The position numbers were made by a program, and so were the translations under genes. From Panacagrimonas sp052386745 (GTDB taxonomy: Bacteria > Pseudomonadota > Gammaproteobacteria > Nevskiales > Nevskiaceae): DNA of 64,000 nt. Under the pieces are notes generated by a model. The model made no database searches. It saw nothing but the letters and a program-made list of their open reading frames with translations, and was not told where the DNA came from. The DNA is taken from contig JBQTJW010000007.1 in assembly GCA_052386745.1 (NCBI GenBank), positions 124,001 through 188,000 on the forward strand. Reading direction: 5' to 3'. This document shows, in pieces, positions 53,640-62,158 of the stretch; the stretch's first letter is position 1; each line of letters begins with the position of its first letter.

Positions 53640-54215
53640 ATGGCTCTGTCCCTTCCCGAACTTCCCTATGCCCGCGACGCGCTCGTACCGCACATGTCGC
53701 AGGAAACGCTCGACTACCACTACGGCAAGCACCACAAGACCTACGTCGACAATGCCAACAAGCTGATTGCCGGCACCGAGTTCGAGAACGCCTCGATCGA
53801 GGACATCGTGCTCAAGTCGTCCGGCAAGATCTTCAACAACGTCGCGCAGATCTGGAACCACACCTTTTTCTGGAACTGCCTCACGCCCAAGCAGGCCGCG
53901 CCCGGCAAGAAGGTGACCGATGCGCTGGTCAAGGCTTTCGGTGGCGTCGAGGACTTCAAGAAGCAGTTCACCGAAGCGGCCGTCGGCACCTTCGGTTCCG
54001 GCTGGGCCTGGCTGGTGAAGAACGAGGACGGCTCGCTCGCCATCACCTCCACCCAGGGCGCCGGCAACCCGATGACGTCCAAGCAGAAGCCGCTGCTCAC
54101 CTGCGACGTCTGGGAGCACGCCTATTACATCGACTACCGCAACGCCCGGCCCACGTTCCTGGAGCATTTCTGGGCGCTGGTGAACTGGGATTTCGTCGAG
54201 AAGAATCTCGGCTGA
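53640..54215 (+). CDS. sodB: Iron superoxide dismutase
   Basis: Encodes 191 residues from the ATG at 53640, preceded by a GAGGA ribosome binding site. Metal ligands are His in YHYGKHHKTYVD, His in IWNHTFFW, Asp and His in DVWEHAYYIDY. The pattern HTFFWNC and GSGWAWL fits the Fe type. It removes superoxide in the cytoplasm. A strong hairpin terminator follows immediately. Divergent from grxD with a 200-nt gap. Confidence 0.95.
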   Translation: MALSLPELPYARDALVPHMSQETLDYHYGKHHKTYVDNANKLIAGTEFENASIEDIVLKSSGKIFNNVAQIWNHTFFWNCLTPKQAAPGKKVTDALVKAFGGVEDFKKQFTEAAVGTFGSGWAWLVKNEDGSLAITSTQGAGNPMTSKQKPLLTCDVWEHAYYIDYRNARPTFLEHFWALVNWDFVEKNLG

Positions 54216-54239
54216 CAAGAGCCCGAGTTCCGCAGCACC

Positions 54240-54276
54240 GCGGGCCGCACCAGCAGGTGCGGCCCGCTTCTTTTTT
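54240..54276 (+). terminator. Rho-independent terminator of sodB
   Basis: GCGGGCCGCACC, a 4-nt AGCA loop, then GGTGCGGCCCGC form a perfect 12-bp stem followed by TTCTTTTTT. It sits 25 nt after the sodB stop and ends just before the argF ribosome binding site. Confidence 0.9.
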
Positions 54277-54286
54277 GAGGCGCCGC

Positions 54287-55183
54287 ATGATTCGCCACCT
54301 GCTGAAGCTGTCCGACCTGAGCGCCGCCGAGGCGAGAGCCATCGTGCTGCGCGCCACCGCGCTCAAGAACCTGCGCGATCCAGGCTTTCGCCCGTTCCTG
54401 GGCAAGACGCTGGCGATGGTGTTCACCAAGAGTTCCACCCGCACCCGCGTCAGCTTCGAGGCCGGCATGGCGCGCCTGGGCGGGCACGCCCTGTTCCTGA
54501 CCACGGCCACCACCCAGCTGGGGCGCGACGAACCGATCGCGGACACCGCGCGGGTGCTATCGCGCATGTGTCACGCGATCATGATGCGCAACGACTCGCA
54601 GGCGCAGCTGGGAGAACTGGCGGCGCATTCGCGGGTGCCGGTCATCAACGGCCTGTCGGACCAGCATCACCCCTGCCAGCTGCTGGCCGACGTGCAGTGC
54701 TGGTTCGAGCATCGCGGTGACCCCGCGGGCAAGACGGCGGCGTGGATTGGCGACGGCAACAACGTCTGCCACTCCTGGATCGAAGCGGCGACGCTGTTCG
54801 ACTTCACGCTGCGTATCGCCGCGCCCGAAGGCTACCGGCCCGATGCCGGGTTGCTGGCCGCCGCGGGCGAGCGCGTGGTGCTCTGCGCCTCGCCGGCCGA
54901 GGCGGCGCGCGGCGCAGATCTGCTGGTGACCGACACCTGGACCAGCATGGGCCAGGAGGCGGAGCAGAAGCGGCGCCTCGCCGCGTTCGCCGGCTACCAG
55001 GTGGATGAAGCGCTGATGACCACTGCCAAGCCAGACGCGATCTTCATGCACTGCCTGCCCGCCCACCGTGGCGAAGAAGTTTCGGCCGGGGTGATCGACG
55101 GCCCGCAGTCCGTGGTCTGGGACGAGGCGGAGAATCGCCTGTGGGCGCAGATGGCACTGCTGGAATTCCTGCTCTCGGCCTGA
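54287..55183 (+). CDS. argF: Ornithine carbamoyltransferase
   Basis: Encodes 298 residues from the ATG at 54287 with a GAGG ribosome binding site. Makes citrulline from ornithine and carbamoyl phosphate in arginine synthesis. Carbamoyl-phosphate loop SSTRTRVSFE, then DQHHPCQLLAD, the ornithine-specific TDTWTSMGQE loop and MHCLPAHRGEE. The SMG loop argues for ornithine rather than the N-acetylornithine enzyme found in some Xanthomonadales. It begins directly after the sodB terminator, so its promoter must overlap or lie within that region, or transcription reads through. Confidence 0.93.
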   Translation: MIRHLLKLSDLSAAEARAIVLRATALKNLRDPGFRPFLGKTLAMVFTKSSTRTRVSFEAGMARLGGHALFLTTATTQLGRDEPIADTARVLSRMCHAIMMRNDSQAQLGELAAHSRVPVINGLSDQHHPCQLLADVQCWFEHRGDPAGKTAAWIGDGNNVCHSWIEAATLFDFTLRIAAPEGYRPDAGLLAAAGERVVLCASPAEAARGADLLVTDTWTSMGQEAEQKRRLAAFAGYQVDEALMTTAKPDAIFMHCLPAHRGEEVSAGVIDGPQSVVWDEAENRLWAQMALLEFLLSA

Positions 55184-55198
55184 GCGGCCTGAGCGGGC

Positions 55199-55594
55199 TC
55201 AGCCGCCGCCGGCCGCGTCGCGCGTCTCCAGCACCACGAAGGCGATGACCAGGCCGTTCTCGTCGCTGAACGACACGTGGCCGCCGCCAATTCCAAGCCC
55301 TTCGAGCCGCGCGCGCATGGCATCCGAGTACACCAGGCGCGGCCGTCCCAGTTCGCCGCGCGCGACCCCGACGTCCGGATTCGCGTAGCCGCGCACGCCG
55401 GTGCCAAGTGCCTTGCCGAAGGCCTCCTTGGCAGCCCAGGCCTTCGCCAGAAAATTGGCCCGACGCCTGGATTTTTCAAACTGCGCGAGTTCTTCCGGAT
55501 GCAGCAGCCGCTGCGCGAAGCGCCGCGGATGTCGCCGCAGAATCTCTGCCATGCGCGCCTCGCGGATGAGGTCGGTGCCGATGCCGTAGATCAT
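55199..55594 (-). CDS. acpS: Holo-[acyl-carrier-protein] synthase
   Basis: Encodes 131 residues. Transfers phosphopantetheine from CoA to ACP. The conserved GIGTDLIREARM holds the metal-binding Asp near the N-terminus and FLAKAWAAKEAFGKALGTG is the second signature. It follows pdxJ on the same strand by 34 nt, the common pdxJ-acpS order. Confidence 0.94.
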   Translation of the reverse strand: MIYGIGTDLIREARMAEILRRHPRRFAQRLLHPEELAQFEKSRRRANFLAKAWAAKEAFGKALGTGVRGYANPDVGVARGELGRPRLVYSDAMRARLEGLGIGGGHVSFSDENGLVIAFVVLETRDAAGGG

Positions 55595-55628
55595 GCGAGC
55601 GCAAAACGAAGGGCCATCGCGACGGTGC

Positions 55629-56396
55629 TCATTCCACGGGCGGCATCCGTGCCTCGCTCATGGCGCGGCGGAACTCCATCACCGCCGCGGGCAGCCCGAT
55701 GAACACTGCGCGCGCAATCAACGCATGCCCGATGTTCAGCTCCACGATCTCGGGAATGGCTGCGATCGCAGTCAGGTTCGCCGTGGTCAGGCCGTGGCCC
55801 GCATGCACCTCCAGCCCGGCCTCGAACGCGGATCGCGCGAAGCGGCGGATCAGTTCCAGCTCCTGCGCGGCGGCGGTTCCCTCGGCCTCGCAATATTTTC
55901 CGGTGTGGATCTCGATGTGCGGCGCGCCGGACTTCAGCGCCGCATCCAGCTGGCGCGGGTCGGGGTCGATGAACAGCGCCGCCGCGATGCCCGCATCGGC
56001 CAGCTCGGCGCAGGCATCGCGGATGTCCGCCAGGTGACGGACCACGTCGAGGCCGCCCTCGGTGGTGATCTCGGCACGGCGCTCCGGCACCAGGCAGGCG
56101 TAGCGCGGCGCGGCGCGGCTGGCAATGGCCAGCATCTCGTCGGTCAGCGCCAGTTCCAGGTTCACCGGCACCGGGCAGGTGGCGATCAGGCGCGTGAGGT
56201 CGTGGTCCTGGATGTGCCGGCGGTCTTCGCGCAGGTGGATGGTGATGCTCTCCGCGCCCGCTCCAGCCGCCATCAGCGCCGCTTCCACCGGGTCGGGATA
56301 AGACGTGCCGCGAGCCTGGCGCAGGGTGGCGACGTGGTCGACGTTGACGCCCAGGCGGATGGGGCCGATCACGACGTCCGCAGGCATCTGGCTCAT
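55629..56396 (-). CDS. pdxJ: Pyridoxine 5'-phosphate synthase
   Basis: Encodes 255 residues. A TIM-barrel enzyme that joins aminoacetone phosphate and deoxyxylulose phosphate in vitamin B6 synthesis. It has LGVNVDHVATLRQARGT, the ITIHLREDRRHIQD block, CLVPERR-EITTEGGLDV and AGHGLTTANL near the end. It is first of pdxJ-acpS and divergent from ilvD with 149 nt between starts. Confidence 0.96.
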   Translation of the reverse strand: MSQMPADVVIGPIRLGVNVDHVATLRQARGTSYPDPVEAALMAAGAGAESITIHLREDRRHIQDHDLTRLIATCPVPVNLELALTDEMLAIASRAAPRYACLVPERRAEITTEGGLDVVRHLADIRDACAELADAGIAAALFIDPDPRQLDAALKSGAPHIEIHTGKYCEAEGTAAAQELELIRRFARSAFEAGLEVHAGHGLTTANLTAIAAIPEIVELNIGHALIARAVFIGLPAAVMEFRRAMSEARMPPVE

Positions 56397-56545
56397 GGTG
56401 AAAGTTTGCGGGGCATTCGGGGAATGATACGCGGGCGAGTCATTGACCTTGCGGGCCCGCGATCGACCTGGTTTTCGCGACGGTCATCCGCCGGTCTGCG
56501 GTATCCTGCCGGCCGCATTTTTGCCGCCCAGCCGACCGCCAAGCC

Positions 56546-58225
56546 ATGACCGAAGCCCTGAACCGCCGCTCGAAAACCATCACGGGCGGTGTGGCCCGCT
56601 CGCCCAACCGCGCCATGCTGCGCGCCGTCGGCTTTGGCGATGGCGACTTCGAGAAGCCCATCATCGGCGTGGCCAGCGGCCATTCCACCATGAACCCCTG
56701 CAACGCCGGCATCGCGCCCCTGGTGGCGCGTGCCGAGACGGCGCTGCGCGGCGTGGGCGCCATGCCGCAGACCTTCGGCTTTCCCACCGTCACCGACGGT
56801 ATTTCCATGGGTACCGAGGGCATGAAGTATTCGCTGGTGTCGCGCGAGGTCATCGCCGATTCCATCGAGACCGCGGTCTCGTCGCAGTGCATGGACGGCG
56901 TGCTGGCCGTGGGCGGCTGCGACAAGAACATGCCCGGCGCCATGATCGGCATGCTGCGCCTGAACGTGCCGGCGGTGTTCTGCTACGCCGGCACCATCAA
57001 GCCGGGCCAGTGGAAGGGCGTTGCCCTCACCGTGGTGTCGTCGTTCGAGGCCGTGGGCGCGTACAACGGCGGCACCATGTCCAAGGAAGACCTGGACGGC
57101 ATCGAGCGCAACGCCTGCCCCAGCACCGGCGCCTGCGGTGGCATGTACACGGCCAACACCATGTCGTCCGCGTTCGAGGCGCTGGGCATGAGCCTGCTGG
57201 GCTCCTCGCAGATGGCCTGCCCGGACGGCGAGAAGGCCGACTCCGTGGCCGACTCGGCGCGCGTGCTGTACCAGGCGGTGGTCAAGCAGATTCGCCCGCG
57301 CGACGTGGTCACGCGCAAGAGCATCGAAAACGCCATCAGCCTGGTCATGGCCACCGGCGGCTCCACCAACGCGGTGCTGCATTTCCTGGCCATTGCGCAC
57401 GCCGCCGGCGTGCCGTTCGTGCTGGACGACATCGAGGCCATCCGCGTGCGCACGCCGGTGCTGTGCGACCTCAAGCCCTCCGGCAAGTACGTGGCCACCG
57501 ATTTCCACACCGCCGGCGGCGTGCCGCAGGTGCTGAAGATGCTGCTGGCGCACGGCCTGCTGCACGGCGATGCCCTGACCATCACCGGCGAAACCATGGC
57601 GCAGGCGCTGGAGCGCATTCCCGCCGAACCGCGCGCCGACCAGGACGTGATCCGCCCCTGGACCCGGCCGATGTACGCGCAGGGACACCTGGCCATCCTC
57701 AAGGGCAACCTGTCGCCTGACGGCGCCGTGGCCAAGATCACCGGCCTGAAGAACCCGGTCATCACCGGCCCGGCGCGCGTGTTCAACTCCGAGGAGGAGA
57801 GCATGGCCGCCATCCTCGGCGACCAGATCAAGCCCGGCGACGTGCTCGTGATCCGCTACGAAGGCCCCAGGGGCGGCCCCGGCATGCGCGAAATGCTGGC
57901 GCCCACCAGCGCCATCATCGGCAAGGGCCTGGGCGAGAGCGTGGGCTTCATCACCGACGGCCGCTTCTCCGGCGGCACCTGGGGCATGGTGGTGGGCCAT
58001 ATCTCGCCGGAAGCCTTCGACGGCGGCACCATCGCGCTGGTGCAGGAAGGCGACTCCATCACCATCGACGCCAGGCGCCTGCTGATCCAGCTGAACGTGG
58101 ACGATGCCGTGCTGGCCGAGCGCCGCAAGGCCTGGAAGCAGCCCGCGCCGCGCTACACCCGCGGTGTGCTGGCCAAGTTCGCGCGCGTGGTGTCGAGCGC
58201 GGCGCGCGGTGCGGTCACGGACTAG
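56546..58225 (+). CDS. ilvD: Dihydroxy-acid dehydratase
   Basis: Encodes 559 residues. Fe-S enzyme of valine/isoleucine and pantothenate synthesis. Conserved cluster and active-site segments are GGCDKNMPGAMIG, CPSTGACGGMYTANTM and PLGPSMNP-like GRFSGGTWGMVVGHISPEA. The protein is of the shorter (about 560-residue) subtype that in some bacteria holds a [2Fe-2S] cluster. A TATCCT at 56502 may be a -10. Its stop codon shares a CTAG palindrome with the converging DUF4169 gene. Confidence 0.95.
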   Translation: MTEALNRRSKTITGGVARSPNRAMLRAVGFGDGDFEKPIIGVASGHSTMNPCNAGIAPLVARAETALRGVGAMPQTFGFPTVTDGISMGTEGMKYSLVSREVIADSIETAVSSQCMDGVLAVGGCDKNMPGAMIGMLRLNVPAVFCYAGTIKPGQWKGVALTVVSSFEAVGAYNGGTMSKEDLDGIERNACPSTGACGGMYTANTMSSAFEALGMSLLGSSQMACPDGEKADSVADSARVLYQAVVKQIRPRDVVTRKSIENAISLVMATGGSTNAVLHFLAIAHAAGVPFVLDDIEAIRVRTPVLCDLKPSGKYVATDFHTAGGVPQVLKMLLAHGLLHGDALTITGETMAQALERIPAEPRADQDVIRPWTRPMYAQGHLAILKGNLSPDGAVAKITGLKNPVITGPARVFNSEEESMAAILGDQIKPGDVLVIRYEGPRGGPGMREMLAPTSAIIGKGLGESVGFITDGRFSGGTWGMVVGHISPEAFDGGTIALVQEGDSITIDARRLLIQLNVDDAVLAERRKAWKQPAPRYTRGVLAKFARVVSSAARGAVTD

Positions 58226-58446
58226 GCGCCCGGCTCCGGTTCCGGTTCCGGCTTCGACGTGGGTCCGGTTGCGGGCTCGCGCCGCAGCAGGTCGAGCTTG
58301 CGCTGCAATTCGGTTTCGGCGGCCGCATCGCGCGCCTTCTCGGCCTTGGTGCGGCCGAAGCGGATGCGGTTTTCGGCCGCCTGCACCTCGGCCGCCTCGC
58401 GCGCCTTCTGCTTGCGGACCTTGTTGAGATTGATGACCTTGCCCAT
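58222..58446 (-). CDS. DUF4169-family small protein
   Basis: Encodes 74 residues, highly charged and helical. The N-terminus MGKVINLNKVRKQKAR, NRIRFGRTKAEK and the continuing Ala/Glu/Arg helix are typical of DUF4169, a short cytoplasmic family of unknown function. The ATG at 58446 has GGAACGGGG upstream. The tail is a Pro-Glu repeat (P-E-P-E-P-E-P). It overlaps the ilvD stop by 4 nt on the opposite strand. Confidence 0.85.
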   Translation of the reverse strand: MGKVINLNKVRKQKAREAAEVQAAENRIRFGRTKAEKARDAAAETELQRKLDLLRREPATGPTSKPEPEPEPGA

Positions 58447-58573
58447 ACCCCGTTCCTGCCGCTGAGCGTCGTATGAGCGCACTGAACGCGCGGCGAGGCA
58501 AGTCGGAATCACCCGCCTGCGGGCGGCGCGGCTTGCCGCCGTAAACTGCGCGGCTTCGCCGATCCCACTTCCC

Positions 58574-59452
58574 ATGCCGCAAACCGCTCCCACCCCGGCC
58601 CCCGACAGCGACCTGCTCGGCGGGCTGACGTTCGTCGTGCTGTGGAGCACCGGGTACATCGCGGCCGGCTTCGCGCTCAAGGGCAGCGGCCCCATCACCC
58701 TGGCGGTGGTGCGCTTCCTGGGCACTGCGGTGATCGTTGGCCTGCTCCTGCTGCTGCAAGGGGCGAGGCGCCCGGGCCCGCGCGAACTGCTGCACGCGTC
58801 CATCGGCGGCATCGTGCTGCAGGGCGGGTTCTTCGGCTTCGTCTACACCGCGATGCACCTGGGCGTGCCGCCTTCCACGGGCGGGCTGGTGGCCGGCCTG
58901 ATGCCGCTCACCACGGCCATCGGCGGCGTGCTGCTGCTGGGCGAACGCATGCGCTGGCCGGCGCTGGCGGGGCTGCTGGTGGGGCTGGTCGGCGTGCTGC
59001 TGGTGGTCGGGCCCAAGCTGCGCTCGCCGGACAGCCTGCCCGGCTATGCCTGCATGCTGCTGGCGCTGCTGTCGCTCAGCCTGGGTACGCTCTACCAGAA
59101 GCGCTTTGCCGGGAACCTGGACGCGCGCCTGGCGCTGGTGGTGCAGGTCACGGCGGCGATGCTCGTGCTGCTGCCCCTGGCGTGGTGGTCCGAGGGCCTG
59201 CGCGTGCAGGTCTCGGCCGGCGTGGTCGGCGGCATGCTCTGGGCGATCGTCGTCAACTCCTGCCTGGGCCTGATGCTCTACCTATGGCTGCTGCGGCGCG
59301 GTGCCGCCGGGCGCGTGGCCAGCCTGTTCTTCCTGGTGCCGCCGGTCACGGCCGTGCTGGCTGCAATCTTCCTGGGCATGCACTTCAGCCTGCAGGACGC
59401 CGCCGGCTTCGGACTGGCGGCGGCCGGGGTGTGGCTGGGCCAGCGCGGCTGA
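58574..59452 (+). CDS. EamA/DMT-family transporter
   Basis: Encodes 292 residues with about ten TM helices in two EamA repeats. The first repeat begins FVVLWSTGYIAAGFALK; the second includes the acidic-free GTLYQKRFAG-linked half and LVPPVTAVLAAIFLGM. It exports small metabolites or drugs; the substrate is unknown. A TAAACT about 30 nt upstream may be a -10. It converges on the small membrane-protein gene at 59470. Confidence 0.9.
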   Translation: MPQTAPTPAPDSDLLGGLTFVVLWSTGYIAAGFALKGSGPITLAVVRFLGTAVIVGLLLLLQGARRPGPRELLHASIGGIVLQGGFFGFVYTAMHLGVPPSTGGLVAGLMPLTTAIGGVLLLGERMRWPALAGLLVGLVGVLLVVGPKLRSPDSLPGYACMLLALLSLSLGTLYQKRFAGNLDARLALVVQVTAAMLVLLPLAWWSEGLRVQVSAGVVGGMLWAIVVNSCLGLMLYLWLLRRGAAGRVASLFFLVPPVTAVLAAIFLGMHFSLQDAAGFGLAAAGVWLGQRG

Positions 59453-59469
59453 AGCGCCGGCCGGATTCG

Positions 59470-59886
59470 CTACGGCGCGGTCAGGCGTGCGGGCAGGCAG
59501 GGGGCGGGAATGCGAAAAGCGCTGCCGGTCCGTTGCTCCGGAGGCTCGGGGCAGGGCGCGGTCCCGGGAAGCGGCCGCGATGCATCCCCGATCCGGGGGA
59601 TGGAATTCGCGTGCAGGATGACGGGCGCGGTCTTGACCTGCATTTTCCCATTCGCCGAATCCACAGCGGTCCAGTGCTCGGTGGCTGCGGCCGAGGTTGC
59701 GGCGAATCGGGGCTGGAAGGTGTAGAGCGAAAGGGGGCTGGCCGCCACCGTCACGGCCAGGAGGCTGGCCAGGGCGCACAGCATCAACCACACGGCCGTC
59801 TTCTGAAAGTCGCCGAATGCGCCGCCGCCCATGCTGCCGTCCGGTTGAAACCTGGCGTTCCGTTCAGACTCACTCAAGCTTTCCAT
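59470..59886 (-). CDS. Uncharacterised small membrane-anchored protein
   Basis: Encodes 138 residues from the ATG at 59886 with GGGGG about 5 nt upstream. An N-terminal hydrophilic segment is followed by one TM helix (about 30-49: VWLMLCALASLLAVTVA) and an external domain that ends Pro-rich with two Cys. I recognise no family. It is divergent from the 60247 gene. Reality is supported by the ribosome binding site and helix, not by homology. Confidence 0.5.
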   Translation of the reverse strand: MESLSESERNARFQPDGSMGGGAFGDFQKTAVWLMLCALASLLAVTVAASPLSLYTFQPRFAATSAAATEHWTAVDSANGKMQVKTAPVILHANSIPRIGDASRPLPGTAPCPEPPEQRTGSAFRIPAPCLPARLTAP

Positions 59887-60246
59887 GATTCCCCCAGTCC
59901 GGCTGGACGCCGGTGCGGCAGCAAGGACTCCTTTCATCAAAGTTGGAGCCGTCGTGCCAAGCCATTCCCTGCCACCGTCGAGGCGAACTTCGTGCCGAAA
60001 CTGAGCGGAAGCTGAATCGCTTTGATTCCAAGCTCTTGGATGAGAAGGTCCTTTGTGATGACGATGCAGATCGCATGATTCGCCGTCCGGTAATCTGCAA
60101 ATTGCAAGGACGGCACGGGCCATGGTGTCGACCTCTCGCCGCGAAAACCGCGTTGGCGCTGCATCCGGGGTGGCGATGCGGATGGCACGAATCGAGCACA
60201 ACCCTGCCCGACGGACACCACTCTGAACCGAAACGCGGGCGATGCG
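59887..60246. other. 360-nt divergent intergenic region
   Basis: Separates the 59470-59886 gene from the 60247 gene. It is slightly lower in G+C near 60000-60110. I see no convincing promoter, operator or coding frame in it, though it must carry the 5' regions of both genes. Confidence 0.5.
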
Positions 60247-60594
60247 ATGATCGACGACAAGATGCGAAGTTCCACCCGGATGGATGGCGCACCCGCGGGC
60301 CGCTCCAGCCGAGGATCCAACGTTCTCACGCAGTTCGCTGCCGACCGCGCGCACGACGCGGCCGAAGCGCTGTATGCCCGGGCCAAAGCCAGGATCGATG
60401 GGGTGCACCAGTCCGCGGCCTCCAGGCTGAGCCTTGAAGCGGTCCTCGAACGCGGGGTGCCGCTTGCGCGTCGAACGGCCCGTTTCGTTCGCGCCTATCC
60501 GTGGCGATCGGGGGCCATCGTGGCGCTCCTCGCCGGGGCTGCGGCCCTGGCCCGAACACCCACTACTGCCGGCTCGAAGGGAGAAGTCCGATGA
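60247..60594 (+). CDS. Small protein with C-terminal membrane helix, possibly YqjD/ElaB-like
   Basis: Encodes 115 residues. A basic, helical N-terminal part (Ala/Arg/Asp-rich), then an Arg-rich turn RAYPWRSG and one C-terminal hydrophobic helix (about 92-103: AIVALLAGAAALA). The layout resembles the DUF883/ElaB/YqjD group of ribosome-associated inner-membrane proteins (N-P-W-x-S-V-G motif), but the match is weak. It overlaps the next gene by 4 nt (ATGA), so both are likely in one operon. Confidence 0.6.
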   Translation: MIDDKMRSSTRMDGAPAGRSSRGSNVLTQFAADRAHDAAEALYARAKARIDGVHQSAASRLSLEAVLERGVPLARRTARFVRAYPWRSGAIVALLAGAAALARTPTTAGSKGEVR

Positions 60595-60878
60595 ATACGA
60601 TGTTCCTCAGCGCCGACGAGATTGCGCAGGTTGACTCGATCATGGCGGACCACGGCATCACGGGATTCGATGCCTGCGTCCGGCTCTGGGGCCGTGGCAA
60701 GACCATTCACGTGAGCGGCGATGTCCACAAGGGCGACCTGGCCTGCCTGCTCGCCATTGCGCGTTACCTGAACGACGAGCCGGGCGGCGAACGGTCCACG
60801 GTCGCGGATCAGGCGCCGGTTGCGCTGATTGGAACGCAGATGGGCGAAGCTGGAGCCGTTCCGGGCAGCCTCGTGTGA
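60591..60878 (+). CDS. Uncharacterised small protein
   Basis: Encodes 95 residues from the ATG at 60591 overlapping the previous stop. It has a compact, soluble alpha/beta-looking sequence with IMADHGITGFDACVRLWG and DLACLLAIARYLN. There are two Cys and no signal peptide or TM segment. I recognise no family. Translational coupling to the membrane-anchored protein upstream suggests the two work together. Confidence 0.6.
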   Translation: MNTMFLSADEIAQVDSIMADHGITGFDACVRLWGRGKTIHVSGDVHKGDLACLLAIARYLNDEPGGERSTVADQAPVALIGTQMGEAGAVPGSLV

Positions 60879-61123
60879 CGAGAGGGGGGCGGGGAAATTT
60901 TCTGCTTTCTGACATTCCCTTCACGAGGTGGCGAGGCCTGTCTGCCGCATCCCCTTTCACACGCTGACGACCTCGTCGACACGTGTGATCGTTTCCGTCA
61001 AATCTCGCAAGTGCGTTCGCGCCGCAGGAGTCGCGGTCAAGGTCAGCCAATCCCGCTCGTCGCGTTTTGGTCTCCTGACTGGCAGGTGCTTGCCCGTGTC
61101 GGTGCCAAATCGGGCAGCCAGGT

Positions 61124-61342
61124 TCACCCGGCGCGCGTGGTCAACTGGAGCGCGTGGATCTCGCGGCCCATGCGGTCGCCGAGGGTGGCGTAGACCATGC
61201 GGTGCTGGGCGATGGGCATCTTGCCGGTGAAGGCGGGGCTGATGACTTCGGCCTCGAAATGCTGGCCGTCGTCGCCCCTGACCGTGACATTGGCATCGGG
61301 CAGGCCGGCCTGGATCAGGTTCTGGATTTCTTCCTTGGTCAT
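61124..61342 (-). CDS. BolA/IbaG-family protein
   Basis: Encodes 72 residues. A small class-II KH-like BolA protein that binds Fe-S clusters with monothiol glutaredoxins. Conserved HFEAEVISPAFTGKMPIAQHRMVY contains the His ligand region, quoted here as HFEAEVISP and AQHRMVYATLG. Short length fits IbaG rather than BolA. A CGFS glutaredoxin is encoded at 53110. It is 48 nt downstream of the ABC permease gene on the same strand. Confidence 0.9.
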   Translation of the reverse strand: MTKEEIQNLIQAGLPDANVTVRGDDGQHFEAEVISPAFTGKMPIAQHRMVYATLGDRMGREIHALQLTTRAG

Positions 61343-61390
61343 GAATGGCGTCCTGTGGATCGGCTGCTAGTGTCGCACCCCCGGCAGGCC

Positions 61391-62158
61391 TCAGGGGCGC
61401 AGGCGATACCCGCGCACGAGCATCACCATGCACACCGCCGAGAGCAGCGCGAAGAAGCCGCCGCTCCACGCCAGGCTGAGCATGGGTGACACGTCCGAGT
61501 GGCCGAAGAAGCCATAGCGGAAGCCGTCGATCATGTAGAAGAAGGGGTTGAAGTGCGAGGCCTGGAACCAGAACGGCGGCAGCGAGTGCACCGAGTAGAA
61601 GACGCCCGAAAGGAACGAGGCCGGCGTGATGAAGAAGTTGGTGAACGAGGCCACGTGGTCGAACTTCTCCGCCACGATGGCGGCGATCAGCCCCAGCACC
61701 GCGAGGCTTCCGCTGGCAAGCACGAACTGCGCGACGAGGATCAGCGGCGCTTCCACCGGCAGGTGCACGAACGGCAGCGTCACCGCGAGCATGGCGACGG
61801 CGACCAGCGCGGTGCGGATGAGCGCCGCGATCACGTAGGCGCCGAACCATTCCATGGGCCCGAGCGGCGACATCAGCAGGAAGACGATGTTGCCCATCAT
61901 CTTGCTCTGCATCATCGAGGAGCTGGTGTTGGCGAAGGCGTTCTGGATCACCGTCATCATCACCAGGCCGGGCAGCAGGAACTGGGTGTAGCTCACGCCC
62001 TCGTAGATGGACGCGCGGCCCTGCATGGCCTGCGCGAACACCAGCAGGTAGAGCACGGCGGTGATCACCGGCGCGGTGACGGTCTGGGCCAGCACGGACC
62101 AGAAGCGCATCACTTCCTTCTTCAGCAGCGTGTAGAAACCCATCTGGTCGGGGCTCAC
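61391..62158 (-). CDS. ABC-2 type permease (YadH-like)
   Basis: Encodes 255 residues from a GTG at 62158 that overlaps the ATPase stop by 4 nt; the ATG at 62143 is an alternative. Six hydrophobic helices with the ABC-2 pattern: KEVMRFWSVLAQTVTAPVIT, FLLPGLVMMTVIQNAFAN, FLSGVFYSVHSLP and FNPFFYMIDGFRYG. It works with the ATPase encoded upstream as an exporter of unknown substrate, matching YadH. Confidence 0.93.
   Translation of the reverse strand: MSPDQMGFYTLLKKEVMRFWSVLAQTVTAPVITAVLYLLVFAQAMQGRASIYEGVSYTQFLLPGLVMMTVIQNAFANTSSSMMQSKMMGNIVFLLMSPLGPMEWFGAYVIAALIRTALVAVAMLAVTLPFVHLPVEAPLILVAQFVLASGSLAVLGLIAAIVAEKFDHVASFTNFFITPASFLSGVFYSVHSLPPFWFQASHFNPFFYMIDGFRYGFFGHSDVSPMLSLAWSGGFFALLSAVCMVMLVRGYRLRP

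Noticed and set aside
56393..58858. A long minus-strand frame opposite ilvD and beyond
   Set aside because: ilvD and the DUF4169 and EamA genes explain the region; the antisense has no recognisable domain.
60957..61127. A 56-codon minus-strand frame directly after the BolA gene, with a GTGA overlap
   Set aside because: It uses several codons rare in this genome (AGG, AGA, CCT, ACT), shows no recognisable motif and lacks a distinct ribosome binding site.
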